DNA of 64,000 bases from Roseivivax halotolerans (GCF_900115815.1 NZ_FOXV01000002.1:310001-374000); one strand, 5' to 3'. Positions 1-8,465 are shown, counted from the stretch's first letter. Numbers and translations are program-made. The notes: generated from the letters alone by a model not told the origin.

Positions 1-177
1 GCCGCCGAGTTGACCGCGGCCGGCGATCTCGTCTCCGTCGCGGGCGGCGGCGATACCGTCGCGGCGCTCAACAAGGCCGGCGCGGCGGAGCGGTTTTCCT
101 ACATCTCAACCGCCGGCGGCGCGTTCCTCGAATGGATGGAAGGCAAGACCCTGCCCGGCGTTGCGGCATTGGAGTAA
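1..177 (+). CDS. pgk: Phosphoglycerate kinase, C-terminal end (5' part outside window)
   Basis: The window opens inside this gene; only the last 58 codons and the stop are visible. Phosphoglycerate kinase interconverts 1,3-bisphosphoglycerate plus ADP with 3-phosphoglycerate plus ATP in glycolysis and gluconeogenesis, in the cytoplasm. The visible part carries the family's nucleotide-binding segment [15 protein letters not shown] and the closing segment [17 protein letters not shown] followed by KTLPGV, both highly characteristic of PGK. The reading frame is intact to a TAA stop. It is followed on the same strand by an FtsB-like gene after about 90 bases. The identification rests on a fragment but the motifs are distinctive. 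Confidence 0.93.
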   Translation, partial: AAELTAAGDLVSVAGGGDTVAALNKAGAAERFSYISTAGGAFLEWMEGKTLPGVAALE

Positions 178-267
178 CAGTCGGGAATATCGGGATTCCC
201 TCAGCCCGGACGGCGTGTCATAGTCGTCCGGCAACGCGCCCGCCAGAGGCGCATTCGAGGCAGAGCG

Positions 268-567
268 ATGACCCAACGCACCCGTCCGGCCCTTGGCGGC
301 CTTCTCATCTTCGCCTTCCTGATCTCCGTGGGCGCCTATTTCGCCTTCGCGGCGATCCAGGGCGATTACGGCATCTTCCGCCGCGCCGAGATCGAAGTGG
401 AGGCGCAGGAACTCCGCACCGAACTGGCCGCACTCGAGACCGAGGTCGCGCGGATGGAGAACCTCACCCGCCGCCTCTCTGACGATTATCTCGATCTCGA
501 CCTTCTCGATGAACGCGCCCGCGATGTGCTCGGCCTGCTGCGCTACGACGAGGTGGTGGTGCGCTAG
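268..567 (+). CDS. ftsB: FtsB/DivIC-like septum formation initiator
   Basis: A 99-residue protein with a short cytoplasmic N-terminus, one hydrophobic segment at about residues 10-31, and then a heptad-rich charged region (about 35-75) predicted to form a coiled coil. This is the layout of the FtsB/DivIC family, small bitopic division proteins that join FtsL and FtsQ at the septum. The C-terminal motif DLLDERARDVLGLLRYDEVV is typical of the alphaproteobacterial branch, in which the protein is sometimes only named septum formation initiator. Its length is normal for the family. The gene stands alone between pgk and an unrelated gene. The family call is strong; the division role is inferred from the family. 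Confidence 0.85.
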   Translation: MTQRTRPALGGLLIFAFLISVGAYFAFAAIQGDYGIFRRAEIEVEAQELRTELAALETEVARMENLTRRLSDDYLDLDLLDERARDVLGLLRYDEVVVR

Positions 568-662
568 GGTCGCGCCTCTGGCGTTTTTCACGCCGGATCC
601 GGTTTTCCTCCGCGCAGGCAGGCATATACTCGGTCAGCGAAGCGAAAGGCAGACGTTGAGCC

Positions 663-1544
663 ATGCAGGTCATCCTCCATAGCGGTGTTCATTTTACCGA
701 CGAGGGCCGGTTCCTGAAGGCCATGCAGCGCAACGCGCCGCTCCTGCGGGAGGTTGGCGTCGCGATACCGGGGCCGAGCCGCTATCGCACACTCCTCTCC
801 GAAGCCGCCCATCGTCTTGCTGGCGGCACGCCCGCCCCCGAAGCGCGCGAAGTCTTGCTCGACGGGCTTCTCGACGAGGATTGGGGCGGGATCGACCGGA
901 TCATCCTCAGCCATCCCAATTTCTTTTCCGTGCCGCGCCTCGCCATGCAGGGCGGCGTTGTCTACCGCAAGGCAGAGGAGCGCATCGACGTGATCAAGAC
1001 GCTCTTTGCGGGCGACAGCGTCGAGGTGTTTCTCGGCCTCCGCGATCCCTCGGGCTTCCTGCATTCGGCCTATCGCGAGGGCGACTTTCCCGATTTCGCC
1101 ACCTTCCTTGACGGCGCGGACCCCGATGCCTTTCGCTGGTCCGGCCTGATCCGCCGCCTGCGGACGGCGCATCCCGATGTCCCGTTGACGTGCTGGTGCA
1201 ACGAAGACACGCCGATCATCTGGGGCCAGATCATCCGTGAGGCCGGCGGTTTTGAGTCCAACCGCAAGGTCAAGGGCGCCTTCGATCTTCTGCACGAGAT
1301 CATGGATCCCGAGGGCATGAAGCGCTTCCGGGCCTATCTCCACCAGCACCCCACGATGACCGAGCGCCAGAAGCGCCGGGTAATGGTGGCCTTCCTCGAC
1401 AAATACGCGATGGACGAGGAGATCGAGGAAGAACTCGATCTGCCCGGATGGGACGAGGCCCGCGTCGACCGGCTGAGCCAGGTCTACGAGGACGATGTCC
1501 AGGAGATCGAGCGGATGCCCGGCGTGACCTTTATCGCCCCATGA
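663..1544 (+). CDS. Sulfotransferase-like protein of unknown function
   Basis: A 293-residue soluble protein with no signal peptide or membrane segment. Two features recall the sulfotransferase fold. The N-terminus has the beta-strand/loop/helix pattern HSGVHFTDEGRFLKAMQRN at the position where PAPS-dependent sulfotransferases have PKTGTTTLQ..L..N. The middle has VEVFLGLRDPSGFLHSAY (about residues 119-136), resembling the 3'-phosphate-binding R-D-P...S-x-Y segment. The canonical P-loop-like sequence is absent, so transfer activity is doubtful. The stop overlaps the start of the next gene in an ATGA arrangement, indicating translational coupling with a cysteine-cluster protein. Fold membership is inference; the protein may simply be a Rhodobacteraceae-specific family. 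Confidence 0.55.
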   Translation: MQVILHSGVHFTDEGRFLKAMQRNAPLLREVGVAIPGPSRYRTLLSEAAHRLAGGTPAPEAREVLLDGLLDEDWGGIDRIILSHPNFFSVPRLAMQGGVVYRKAEERIDVIKTLFAGDSVEVFLGLRDPSGFLHSAYREGDFPDFATFLDGADPDAFRWSGLIRRLRTAHPDVPLTCWCNEDTPIIWGQIIREAGGFESNRKVKGAFDLLHEIMDPEGMKRFRAYLHQHPTMTERQKRRVMVAFLDKYAMDEEIEEELDLPGWDEARVDRLSQVYEDDVQEIERMPGVTFIAP

Positions 1545-2287
1545 GCGCCAAGGCCCGCCATCCCCGCGACGTGCCCGCCTTGCGCGCAGCCCTCGCGCGC
1601 CTGCGTCTGCCTGGCGGGCAAGGCGGCGCGGTCGCTCGCGCCCGCGCTTTGCTCGACGTCTATCTCGAGACCGCCGAGGCTCACGGCGAGAGTTTCGAGG
1701 CCACGGCGCGGGCCCTCCGCGCCGGTGTTCCAGCCATCCGCCTTGGCGGCGCGGAATTGTCTGCCCAGACCTCCCAACCCGGAAACCCTGCGGAGAGTGC
1801 CGCCTGCGCGCCCGGCTGCGCCTGGTGCTGCGTCCTCTCCGGCCCCGACGGCGGCGTCATCCTCGAGGCCGAGGCACGTCGTGTTCATGCCGCGCTCGCA
1901 CCGCTCACAGGGCAGCCTGACGGGCGCGAATGGATGGACGATGCCTGCCCGGCGCTCGACCCCGACACCCGCATGTGCCGAATCTACGAGGCACGCCCGA
2001 TGATCTGCCGGACATATCTCTCGGACGATGCCGAGGCCTGCCGCGCGATCGCTCACGGCACACCCGCTTCGGGTCCGGGCGTTCTCGGTGCGCAAAGCGT
2101 CTATCTTGCAGCGCATTCCCTGGCCCGCGCGGCGCTCAAGGGACTCGCACAGGTGCCGACCTACGCGCTGGCGAAGGTCGCGGCGGAAGCGCTCGCCGGG
2201 TCGGACGAAGAGGCCGCTTTGAAGGCCGCGCGGCACAAGCCCAAGGTTCTCGAAGACGAGCGCGCGCGGATGGGCGGCAGCCTCTGA
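1541..2287 (+). CDS. YkgJ-family cysteine cluster protein
   Basis: A 248-residue cytosolic protein. The start at 1541 is chosen because its ATG overlaps the preceding TGA, and longer in-frame starts would lie inside the upstream gene. It contains the cysteine constellation of the YkgJ/UPF0153 family, thought to bind zinc or an iron-sulfur cluster: C89, C93, C96 and C97 in the segment CAPGCAWCC, then C136, C146 in DTRMCRIYEARP, and C156 in MICRTY. The R-I-Y-x-x-R-P-x-x-C-R motif is the family hallmark. The specific role of these proteins is poorly known; some are linked to metal handling or modification. Coupling to the sulfotransferase-like gene suggests a shared but unknown process. Confidence 0.8.
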   Translation: MSAKARHPRDVPALRAALARLRLPGGQGGAVARARALLDVYLETAEAHGESFEATARALRAGVPAIRLGGAELSAQTSQPGNPAESAACAPGCAWCCVLSGPDGGVILEAEARRVHAALAPLTGQPDGREWMDDACPALDPDTRMCRIYEARPMICRTYLSDDAEACRAIAHGTPASGPGVLGAQSVYLAAHSLARAALKGLAQVPTYALAKVAAEALAGSDEEAALKAARHKPKVLEDERARMGGSL

Positions 2288-2289
2288 GG

Positions 2290-2664
2290 TTACTCTGCGG
2301 GCACGAGCGTCACGTCATGCCCGGCCCCGGTCAGAACGACCACGCCAGCGACCAGATCAGCGTCGAGCGTCACGGGCCCCGACAACATCTCGAAGATCGC
2401 GGTCTCCTGCGCGGCGCGCTGGCCCAGGCAGGCCATCTTCGTGGCGGCGAGCGCGGGGCCCGCTGTCAGAATGCCGTCCGCGACTTCCGCCTGCCCCGAG
2501 AACCGATTGCACCCCGTGCTGCCCGAGAGCCGCCCCTCGGCATCGAGCGACAGGGCCGCGCCTTCGCCCGCCGCGGCGCCATCCACCGCCTGGATGCGCC
2601 ACTCCGCCGCCTGACCGAGCCCCGCGCAAAACATCAGCGCCGCTGCCACTCCGAGTATCCGCAT
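2290..2664 (-). CDS. META-domain (HslJ-like) secreted protein
   Basis: A 124-residue protein beginning MRILGVAAALMFCAGLGQA, a Sec-type signal peptide with likely cleavage after residue 19, so it is expected in the periplasm. The mature part is a single META domain: W-R-I near the start, then LSLDAEGRLSGSTGCNRFSG (about residues 38-57), then ATKMACLG with a second cysteine (C79) that could pair with C52. META domains occur in HslJ and in Leishmania META proteins. In bacteria they are linked to stress or drug tolerance, but the biochemical role is unknown. A longer upstream reading would bury the signal peptide, so 2664 is preferred. It ends tail-to-tail two bases from the preceding gene. Confidence 0.78.
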   Translation of the reverse strand: MRILGVAAALMFCAGLGQAAEWRIQAVDGAAAGEGAALSLDAEGRLSGSTGCNRFSGQAEVADGILTAGPALAATKMACLGQRAAQETAIFEMLSGPVTLDADLVAGVVVLTGAGHDVTLVPAE

Positions 2665-2686
2665 CGCTCCGCCCTTCCCGCGCGGC

Positions 2687-2947
2687 TCAGCCCATGCCGA
2701 GCGCGGCCTTGTACATATCGAGGATCGCCTCTTCCTCGGCGATGTCATCGGGCTCGCGCTTGCGCAGCGCGATCACCTTGCGCATCACCTTGGTATCGTA
2801 GCCGCGCGCCTTGGCCTCGGCCATAACTTCCTTCTGCTGCTCGGCAACGTCCTTCTTTTCCTGCTCGAGCCGCTCGAACCGCTCGATGAATTGCCGCAGC
2901 TCACCCGCCGCGACGCCGTAGCCGTCAGATGCCTGAGAGTCGTCCAT
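2687..2947 (-). CDS. gapR: GapR-family (DUF2312) nucleoid-associated DNA-binding protein
   Basis: An 86-residue, highly charged protein of the DUF2312 family. The segment GYDTKVMRKVIALRKREPDD and the preceding helix FERLEQEKKDVAEQQKEV match GapR of Caulobacter crescentus. That protein is a dimeric/tetrameric clamp that binds AT-rich overtwisted DNA ahead of the replication and transcription machinery and stimulates topoisomerases. The start at 2947 is decided by a strong ribosome binding site, AAGGAGG, seven bases upstream on the minus strand. The gene lies 22 bases upstream of the META-domain gene on the same strand and may be co-transcribed with it, although the products look unrelated. The family assignment is firm; the function is by homology. 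Confidence 0.88.
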   Translation of the reverse strand: MDDSQASDGYGVAAGELRQFIERFERLEQEKKDVAEQQKEVMAEAKARGYDTKVMRKVIALRKREPDDIAEEEAILDMYKAALGMG

Positions 2948-3069
2948 GAATGCCTCCTTGGGGAATTGCCGAACCGGGTAGCGCGCGGGCGCGAGGCGGG
3001 CAAGGGGTTGCCTGTGCAAGCAGGCTCCTTTACCGCGCGGTCCAGGTCGTATCGGCAAAGGATCGCGGA

Positions 3070-3285
3070 ATGGATATCTTGATCTGGGTGGGCGTGATCG
3101 TCTCCGCCGCCGGGCTTGGCGGCCTTGTCTGGACCATTGTCCGCGTCGCCTCCGCACGCCGCCGCAACCTGCCCGATGCCGAGCTGCGCGCAGAGCTGCA
3201 GAAGGCCCTGCCGCTCAATCTCGGCGCGCTGTTCCTGTCGGTCATCGGCCTGATGCTGGTCGTGGTCGGCATCTTCCTCGGCTGA
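3070..3285 (+). CDS. Small two-segment membrane protein of unknown function
   Basis: A 71-residue protein with two hydrophobic segments: residues 3-24 (ILIWVGVIVSAAGLGGLVWT) and about 50-70 (LGALFLSVIGLMLVVVGIFL). They are joined by a basic/charged loop, ASARRRNLPDAELRAELQKA. It should be a small inner-membrane protein with the loop on the cytoplasmic side by the positive-inside rule. Similar short proteins are widespread in Rhodobacteraceae annotations as hypothetical. The start ATG at 3070 directly begins the first hydrophobic segment; longer in-frame starts add low-complexity arginine-rich sequence and are rejected. It is read divergently from gapR. No function can be assigned. Confidence 0.6.
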   Translation: MDILIWVGVIVSAAGLGGLVWTIVRVASARRRNLPDAELRAELQKALPLNLGALFLSVIGLMLVVVGIFLG

Positions 3286-3378
3286 CGCGCCCCTCTTTGG
3301 ATTGGGACAAATACCGCGAGAGCGCGAGAGCTGGCTCTCGCCGGGGCGCACCGGGGCTCAATGCCCCGGAGCGACCCG

Positions 3379-5178
3379 TCACTCCGCCGCGATGCCGTCG
3401 GTGAATTGCAGCCGGGCGAGGCGCGCGTAAAGCCCGCCTTCTGCGACCAGCGCATCGTGACGGCCCGTCGCGACGATCCGGCCCTGGTCCATAACCACGA
3501 TCCGGTCGGCCTTCTTCACCGTCGCGAGGCGATGCGCGACGATGATCGTCGTGCGGCCCGTCGCCAGGTGATCGACGGCGTCCTGCACCGCGCGCTCGCT
3601 TTCGGCATCGAGCGCCGATGTCGCCTCATCCAGGAGCAGCACCGGCGCGTCGCGCAGGATCGCGCGCGCGATGGCGATGCGCTGCTTCTGGCCGCCCGAC
3701 AGCATCACGCCGCGCTCGCCGAGATAGCTGTCATAGCCCTCGGGAAGCGCCGCAATGAAATCGTGCGCCGCGGCGGCCCGCGCCGCCGCCTCGATCTCGG
3801 CCTCGCTCGCATCGGGCCGCCCGAAACGGATATTGTCCCGCGCCGAGGCCGCGAAGATCACCGGATCCTGCGGGACGAGCGCGATATGCTTGCGAAACGC
3901 CTCGCGGCTCATCTCGTCGAGCGCAACCCCGTCGAGCCGCACACGGCCCGAAGCCGGATCGTAGAACCGCAAGAGAAGCTGGATGATCGTCGTTTTCCCC
4001 GCGCCGGACGGCCCGACGAGCGCAACGGTCTCGCCCGGCGCGACATCGAGGCTCACACGATCGAGCGCGGCGATATCGGGCCGCGCGGGATAGGCGAATG
4101 TGACATCCTCGAACGAGATCGCGCCGCGCACCGGCTGGGGCAGCTGCACCGGGCTCTCGGGCTCGCTGATGGAATCTTCGCTGTCGAGCAGCTCCACCAG
4201 CCGCTCGGTCGCGCCTGCCGCGCGTTGCACCTCGCCAATCACTTCCGACAAGGCCGCGACGGAGCCTGCAACCATTACCGAATAGATCACGAACTGCACG
4301 AGCGCCCCCACGCTCATCTCGCCACCCCGAACCTGCGCCGCGCCCATCCAGAGAACACCGACGATGCCCGAGAAGACGAGGAAGATCACGATCGCGGTCA
4401 TCAGCGCACGCGTCCAGATCCTGCGGCGCGCGGCATCGAAGCTCTCTTCGGTGACATCGGCAAAGGTGCGTTGCGAGATCGTCTCGTGCGTGAAGGCCTG
4501 CACCGCCTGTACCGACAACAGCGCCTCGGAGGCATTGCCAGACGACGCCGCGATCCAGTCCTGGTTCTCGCGGCTCAGGACGCGCAGACGCCGCCCCAGG
4601 ACAAGGATCGGCACGATCACCGCCGGCACGATCAAGAGAACCATCAGCGTCAGCTTCCACGACGTGAAGAGCATCAGCACGAGCCCGCCCACGAAGATCA
4701 GGATGTTCCTGAGCGCGATGGAGATCGACGAGCCGATGACCGACAGGATCAGCGTCGTGTCCGTGGTGATCCGGCTCAGCACCTCGCCGGTCATGATGCG
4801 TTCGTAGAAGGCGGGCGACAGGGTGATGACGCGATCGAAGACCGCCATGCGGATATCCGCCACGACACGCTCGCCGAGGCGCGTGACCAAAGCATAGCGC
4901 AGCGCAGTGCCCACCGCGAGCAGCGCGGCGATCCCGAGCGCGGCCGCGAAATAGCGGTCGAGCAAAGCGGCCTCGCCGCCCTCGAAATTATCGACGACAC
5001 GGCGCACGGCCATCGGAAGGATCAGGGAGACGGCGGCGGTCAGCACGAGCGCGAGGATCGCAGCGCTCATCAAGGCCCGGTAAGGCGACAGGAACGGCCA
5101 CAGACGCGCCAGCGCGCCAATCTTGCGCGATTTCGCACGATCCTGCGCGCTATCGTCTTTTGCGAGCCCCCGCGCCAT
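3379..5178 (-). CDS. ABC exporter, fused membrane and ATPase domains (MsbA/LmrA-like half-transporter)
   Basis: A 599-residue half-transporter of the MsbA/MdlB/BmrA type, working as a dimer in the inner membrane to export lipids or drugs by ATP hydrolysis. The N-terminal half (about 30-330) has six hydrophobic segments (for example LMSAAILALVLTAAVSLILP and ILIFVGGLVLMLFTSWKLTL). The C-terminal nucleotide-binding domain shows Walker A GPSGAGKTT near residue 390, signature LSGGQKQRIAIARAIL near 490, Walker B VLLLDEATSALD near 513 and the H-loop VAHRLATV. All catalytic motifs are intact and the length is normal. No adaptor or outer-membrane partner lies nearby, so the substrate is unknown. Confidence 0.88.
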   Translation of the reverse strand: MARGLAKDDSAQDRAKSRKIGALARLWPFLSPYRALMSAAILALVLTAAVSLILPMAVRRVVDNFEGGEAALLDRYFAAALGIAALLAVGTALRYALVTRLGERVVADIRMAVFDRVITLSPAFYERIMTGEVLSRITTDTTLILSVIGSSISIALRNILIFVGGLVLMLFTSWKLTLMVLLIVPAVIVPILVLGRRLRVLSRENQDWIAASSGNASEALLSVQAVQAFTHETISQRTFADVTEESFDAARRRIWTRALMTAIVIFLVFSGIVGVLWMGAAQVRGGEMSVGALVQFVIYSVMVAGSVAALSEVIGEVQRAAGATERLVELLDSEDSISEPESPVQLPQPVRGAISFEDVTFAYPARPDIAALDRVSLDVAPGETVALVGPSGAGKTTIIQLLLRFYDPASGRVRLDGVALDEMSREAFRKHIALVPQDPVIFAASARDNIRFGRPDASEAEIEAAARAAAAHDFIAALPEGYDSYLGERGVMLSGGQKQRIAIARAILRDAPVLLLDEATSALDAESERAVQDAVDHLATGRTTIIVAHRLATVKKADRIVVMDQGRIVATGRHDALVAEGGLYARLARLQFTDGIAAE

Positions 5179-5280
5179 GCATCCTCCTCAGCCGGTGTCG
5201 GGTCAGGTTTTGGCAGCTTGGCACGAGAGCCGCAAGCGCGACACGATTGCACGGGCCCGGATCGGCTTTGGGGAGGAAGC

Positions 5281-5354
5281 TGGAGCGGGCAGCGGGAATC
5301 GAACCCGCACCAAGAGCTTGGAAGGCTCGTGTGATACCATTTCACCATGCCCGC
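5281..5354 (-). tRNA. tRNA-Gly (anticodon TCC)
   Basis: On the minus strand the sequence folds as a complete tRNA. The acceptor stem GCGGGCA pairs with TGCCCGC, the T arm is GCGGG-TTCGATT-CCCGC, and the anticodon loop CTTCCAA (anticodon TCC) is held by GAGC/GCTC. The outermost anticodon-stem pair is a C-T mismatch. The discriminator is T and the CCA end is encoded (positions 5281-5283). It lies about 100 bases upstream of the ABC exporter start on the same strand. Nothing suggests an integration site next to it. Confidence 0.96.
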
Positions 5355-5555
5355 CCAGTGACTTCAGCGTGTATGATACCGGATTTGCGTGGTCAAGCAT
5401 TCCGCGCCTCTTGTGGCATATCGGCGCCGGGCGCGGCCAGCCAAGGCGATGAAACCACGCCTCCTTTTCGTCAAGAGGTGGATAGAGCGGCGCTTGGTGA
5501 CTACGTCTGCTCCAACCGTGACATAAAGACGAAACCGCAAGGATCCTTCCCAAAG

Positions 5556-6632
5556 ATGCCTCCCGAGCTCGACAACAGCCTGATCGTCCACGTCTTCGGC
5601 GAGACCGATTTTACCTCGCTCAGCATAGACAAGAGCCGGTTCGAGGACCGCGAAACACCGGTGTTCGACAGTCCCGAGGGCGATGAATACGTGCAGGTTC
5701 TGGGCGCGCTCTTCGGCAACGAGCGCTGGGAAGAGCTGAAGGACAAGACGGCCGAGAACGGCATGAGCTATCACGACCTCGTCGCGGGCACTGTCGCGAG
5801 CCTTCTTTCCGGCACCGAAGCCGTGAAATTCGCCCTGGCGCGAGGCTACAACCTCGTGGCGCTCGGCGTTTTCCGCGCGAACAAACGCAGTGGCGCACAA
5901 ACCTATTCCGCGCGTTTTCTCGGCACTTCGATGACCAGCAGCCTCGAGCCGCGCGCGCATCTCGAGCTTGTGCGCGAAGGCAGCAAGGCGATGGCGCCCT
6001 TCGTGGTCGAGGATATCGACAACGGCAAGATTGCCGAGGACAGCATCCTTGCGCGCCTCATCACCGGCGAGGAGGATATGGGCATCACCGAGGAGACCGA
6101 GGACGAGCCGGAAGACGCCCTGCCCGTATCCACCTTCTTTCACGAGATGGTCACCGAGCGCGGGCTCGAGACCGTGATCGTCTGCGCCTGCGACAGCGCC
6201 GTTGCGGGCGATATCGCACAGGTCGGGCAAATGTCCGTGGGGCTCGTCTCGGGCATCATTCCGACACCGCATGGCAGCGTCGGCTATTGGCTATGGCATG
6301 TCTGCCCGGACACGCCCGCAGGCTTCTTGCAGGAGCAATTCATCGATCTCGGCTCGCTGCCGAGCTCGCTTTACGACCGTATGAAACGATCCGAGACGAT
6401 CCGCTTTCTCGTCGTCGACCGCGCCACCCAGGAAAACACCGGCGGGGTCTTTCTCGCGACGCGGAGCATCGGTCTCGAGGAATTCGAGGCAATGGCGGTC
6501 GAGATCGCCGCCTCCGAAGAGAATGCCGATTTCGAGGCCGCCTGCGAGCATGTCATGGCGACGGTGGAGCCCGAGGACTTCCTCCGCCAAGCCGAGAAGA
6601 ACCAGGGCTCGGGCCACAGCAACCTGCACTGA
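5556..6632 (+). CDS. Unrecognised cytosolic protein, 358 residues
   Basis: I do not recognise this protein. The start at 5556 follows AAGGATCC and gives 358 residues with an acidic composition, no signal peptide and no membrane segments. It appears to have two alpha/beta regions, about 10-150 and 190-340, separated by an acidic linker around TEETEDEPEDAL (about residues 173-184). Segments such as VKFALARGYNLVALGVFRAN and LETVIVCACDSAVAGDIAQV read like buried strands with connecting helices. No catalytic motif stands out, although two cysteines lie in IVCACDS. It is flanked by tRNA-Gly and a secreted protein and appears monocistronic. The frame is convincing because codon bias is consistent throughout. 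Confidence 0.7.
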   Translation: MPPELDNSLIVHVFGETDFTSLSIDKSRFEDRETPVFDSPEGDEYVQVLGALFGNERWEELKDKTAENGMSYHDLVAGTVASLLSGTEAVKFALARGYNLVALGVFRANKRSGAQTYSARFLGTSMTSSLEPRAHLELVREGSKAMAPFVVEDIDNGKIAEDSILARLITGEEDMGITEETEDEPEDALPVSTFFHEMVTERGLETVIVCACDSAVAGDIAQVGQMSVGLVSGIIPTPHGSVGYWLWHVCPDTPAGFLQEQFIDLGSLPSSLYDRMKRSETIRFLVVDRATQENTGGVFLATRSIGLEEFEAMAVEIAASEENADFEAACEHVMATVEPEDFLRQAEKNQGSGHSNLH

Positions 6633-6748
6633 CCGGGCCAAAGAGCGGCGCTGCCGCTCCCACTGCCTCACTTTCGCCCCAATCACCCTCTATTAACACG
6701 ATCAGCCAAGCGGTGGGGGCCCTTGTGCGAATGATAGGGAGCAGCCTC

Positions 6749-7360
6749 ATGCTTCGCAGAACGCTGACCGCCGCAATTCTCATTGCGACGTCCTCGACCG
6801 GAACGGTCGCAACCGCCCAGGATGGCGTGAATACCGTGTTCGAGATCACGATGCTCGGCAGCGGATATTTCCCTGAAGTCGCTTACGTCGATCCGGACGA
6901 TACGATTCGCTTCTACAACGCATCCAACGTCGCGATGGCAGCCACCGCACTCGATCTGTCCTGGTCCACGGGTCTCGTTAGCCCCGGTGAAACGGTAACG
7001 CTGAGCGTGACAAACGAGGATGGCGAGATCATCAGCGCCGATTTCGACAACAGCGTGCCCGAAATGGGCGGCGACGGGCTGATCGCGGCCGTGCTCGACC
7101 CGCTGGTCGACACGGTCTCTGCCGAGGGCCGGATCGAAACCTCCTCCGTCGTGCCGGATTTCCGCGACGCCTTCGGTCGCCCGATCAGCGACGAGGAAGC
7201 GGTCGAACTCTTCGGCGAGCCGACGGTCGATACGGACGGCGATGGTGATCCGGACGGGTATGACTGGTATGCCCTCCTCACGCCCGAGAAGACGACGGAT
7301 CCCGCAGCGACCTCCCTGCTCGGCGGGGAAGACGAGGCATCCGGCAGCGTCGAGCCGTAA
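6749..7360 (+). CDS. Secreted cupredoxin-like protein with C-terminal DxDxDG calcium-type motif
   Basis: A 203-residue protein with a Sec signal peptide (MLRRTLTAAILIATSSTG, cleavage probably after ATA near residue 23). The mature N-terminal half reads FEITMLGSGYFPEVAYVDPD followed by DTIRFYNASN, the strand pattern of a cupredoxin-type beta sandwich. The usual copper ligands (His...Cys..His...Met) are not visible, so it may not bind copper. Near the C-terminus VDTDGDGDPDGYDW resembles an EF-hand or dockerin calcium loop. The ATG at 6749 is favoured over 6731 by AGGGAG seven bases upstream. It is followed by a strong intrinsic terminator, so it is probably transcribed alone. The function is unknown. 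Confidence 0.65.
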   Translation: MLRRTLTAAILIATSSTGTVATAQDGVNTVFEITMLGSGYFPEVAYVDPDDTIRFYNASNVAMAATALDLSWSTGLVSPGETVTLSVTNEDGEIISADFDNSVPEMGGDGLIAAVLDPLVDTVSAEGRIETSSVVPDFRDAFGRPISDEEAVELFGEPTVDTDGDGDPDGYDWYALLTPEKTTDPAATSLLGGEDEASGSVEP

Positions 7361-7401
7361 GGCGCCCTTTCCTCCGCCCACACGGTGGATCCGAGATGGC
7401 T

Positions 7402-7430
7402 AAAGGGGCTCGACGCGATCGGGCCCTTTT
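7402..7430 (+). terminator. Intrinsic terminator after the cupredoxin-like gene
   Basis: A 12-base-pair stem (7402-7413 with 7419-7430, two G-T wobbles) around the five-base loop CGCGA. The 3' arm ends in TTTT at 7427-7430. It lies 41 bases after the stop of the plus-strand gene and before the 3' end of the convergent NAD kinase gene. Confidence 0.75.
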
Positions 7431-7512
7431 GCGCGATCCGTATTCATTGCGGGAACGTGCGGTCGAACCCGTGTATTCTGACAGGCGAGGGTAAACCTTC
7501 TGCTCCGCCGGA

Positions 7513-8268
7513 TCAGACGAATTGCTCGCGGATGAGACGCTCTTCGAGGCCATGACCGGGATCGAAGAGCACCCGGTGCGAGATCTCGGGCGCGGAGCGG
7601 ATCTTCACCTGAACCACGTTTCGTACGGAGCGGCTGTCCGCCTCTGCCATGACGGGACGTTTCTCAGGGTCGAGCACCTCGATCTCCACCATCGCGGTCT
7701 TGGGCAGGAGCGCGCCGCGCCAGCGCCGGGGGCGAAAGGCCGACATCGCAGTCAGGGCCAGAACATCCGCGCCGATCGGCAAGATCGGTCCATGCGCCGA
7801 GTAATTGTAAGCGGTCGAACCCGCCGGCGTCGCCACCAGCGCGCCATCGCAGACAAGCTCCGCCATCCTGAGCCGGCCATCGACCGAGATCTTGAGCCGC
7901 GCCGCTTGCGGGCCTGCGCGCAGCATGGACACCTCGTTGATCGCGAGCGCCTCGTAGATCTCGCCGTCCGTCTGTTCGGCCTCCATCGCGAGCGGGTTGA
8001 TCTCCGCCTCCTCTGCCGCCGAAAGCCGGTCGATGAGGTTATGCTCGGAATATTCGTTCATCAGAAAGCCGACCGTGCCGCGATTCATGCCGTAGACGGG
8101 CGCGGGAATGTCCTGGGTGCGGTGCAGCGTCTGAAGCATGAACCCGTCGCCGCCGAGCGCGACGATGACATCCGCATGGGTCTCGGCATGGTCGCCATAG
8201 CGGCGGGAGAGCGCGGCCTTGGCCGATTGCGCAATCGGCGCATTGGAGGCGGCAAAGGCGATCCTCAT
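7513..8268 (-). CDS. nadK: NAD kinase
   Basis: NAD kinase phosphorylates NAD to NADP with ATP in the cytoplasm and is the only source of NADP. The 251-residue protein has the family's GGDG motif at residues 39-42 ([14 protein letters not shown]), the NE/S motif region [10 protein letters not shown], and [18 protein letters not shown], the conserved NAD-binding and nucleotide-binding loop. Length is normal for the compact alphaproteobacterial form. It is read divergently from glyA, with about 197 bases between the two starts for their promoters. Confidence 0.95.
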   Translation of the reverse strand: MRIAFAASNAPIAQSAKAALSRRYGDHAETHADVIVALGGDGFMLQTLHRTQDIPAPVYGMNRGTVGFLMNEYSEHNLIDRLSAAEEAEINPLAMEAEQTDGEIYEALAINEVSMLRAGPQAARLKISVDGRLRMAELVCDGALVATPAGSTAYNYSAHGPILPIGADVLALTAMSAFRPRRWRGALLPKTAMVEIEVLDPEKRPVMAEADSRSVRNVVQVKIRSAPEISHRVLFDPGHGLEERLIREQFV

Positions 8269-8465
8269 GGGCGCGGCGCTCCTGTTTCCTGTCCGGCACG
8301 CAATACGCCGAAAGAAGCACAGGCTTTCCCGAAGCGCCAGCGGGGGACGTCATATTGTCCCGAAACGCCGCTTCCGGGCTTTGAGCGCGGCGGATTTGTC
8401 GATACATGAGCCGAAATACGGACACTGCGGCGGCTTCTGCCCGCCCCGACCCAGGAGATGCGCTC

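Noticed and set aside
3361-5334. 657-codon plus-strand frame opposite the ABC exporter
   Set aside because: Low-complexity arginine/histidine/aspartate composition and complete overlap with a well-supported ABC transporter and the tRNA-Gly gene.
5281-5555. Integration site for a mobile element at tRNA-Gly
   Set aside because: No integrase, no repeated tRNA 3' end and no change in gene character on either side.
8269-8465. Possible glycine or other riboswitch in the glyA leader
   Set aside because: The interval is only 197 bases and is shared with the divergent nadK promoter. I could not identify the paired aptamers or a conserved core.
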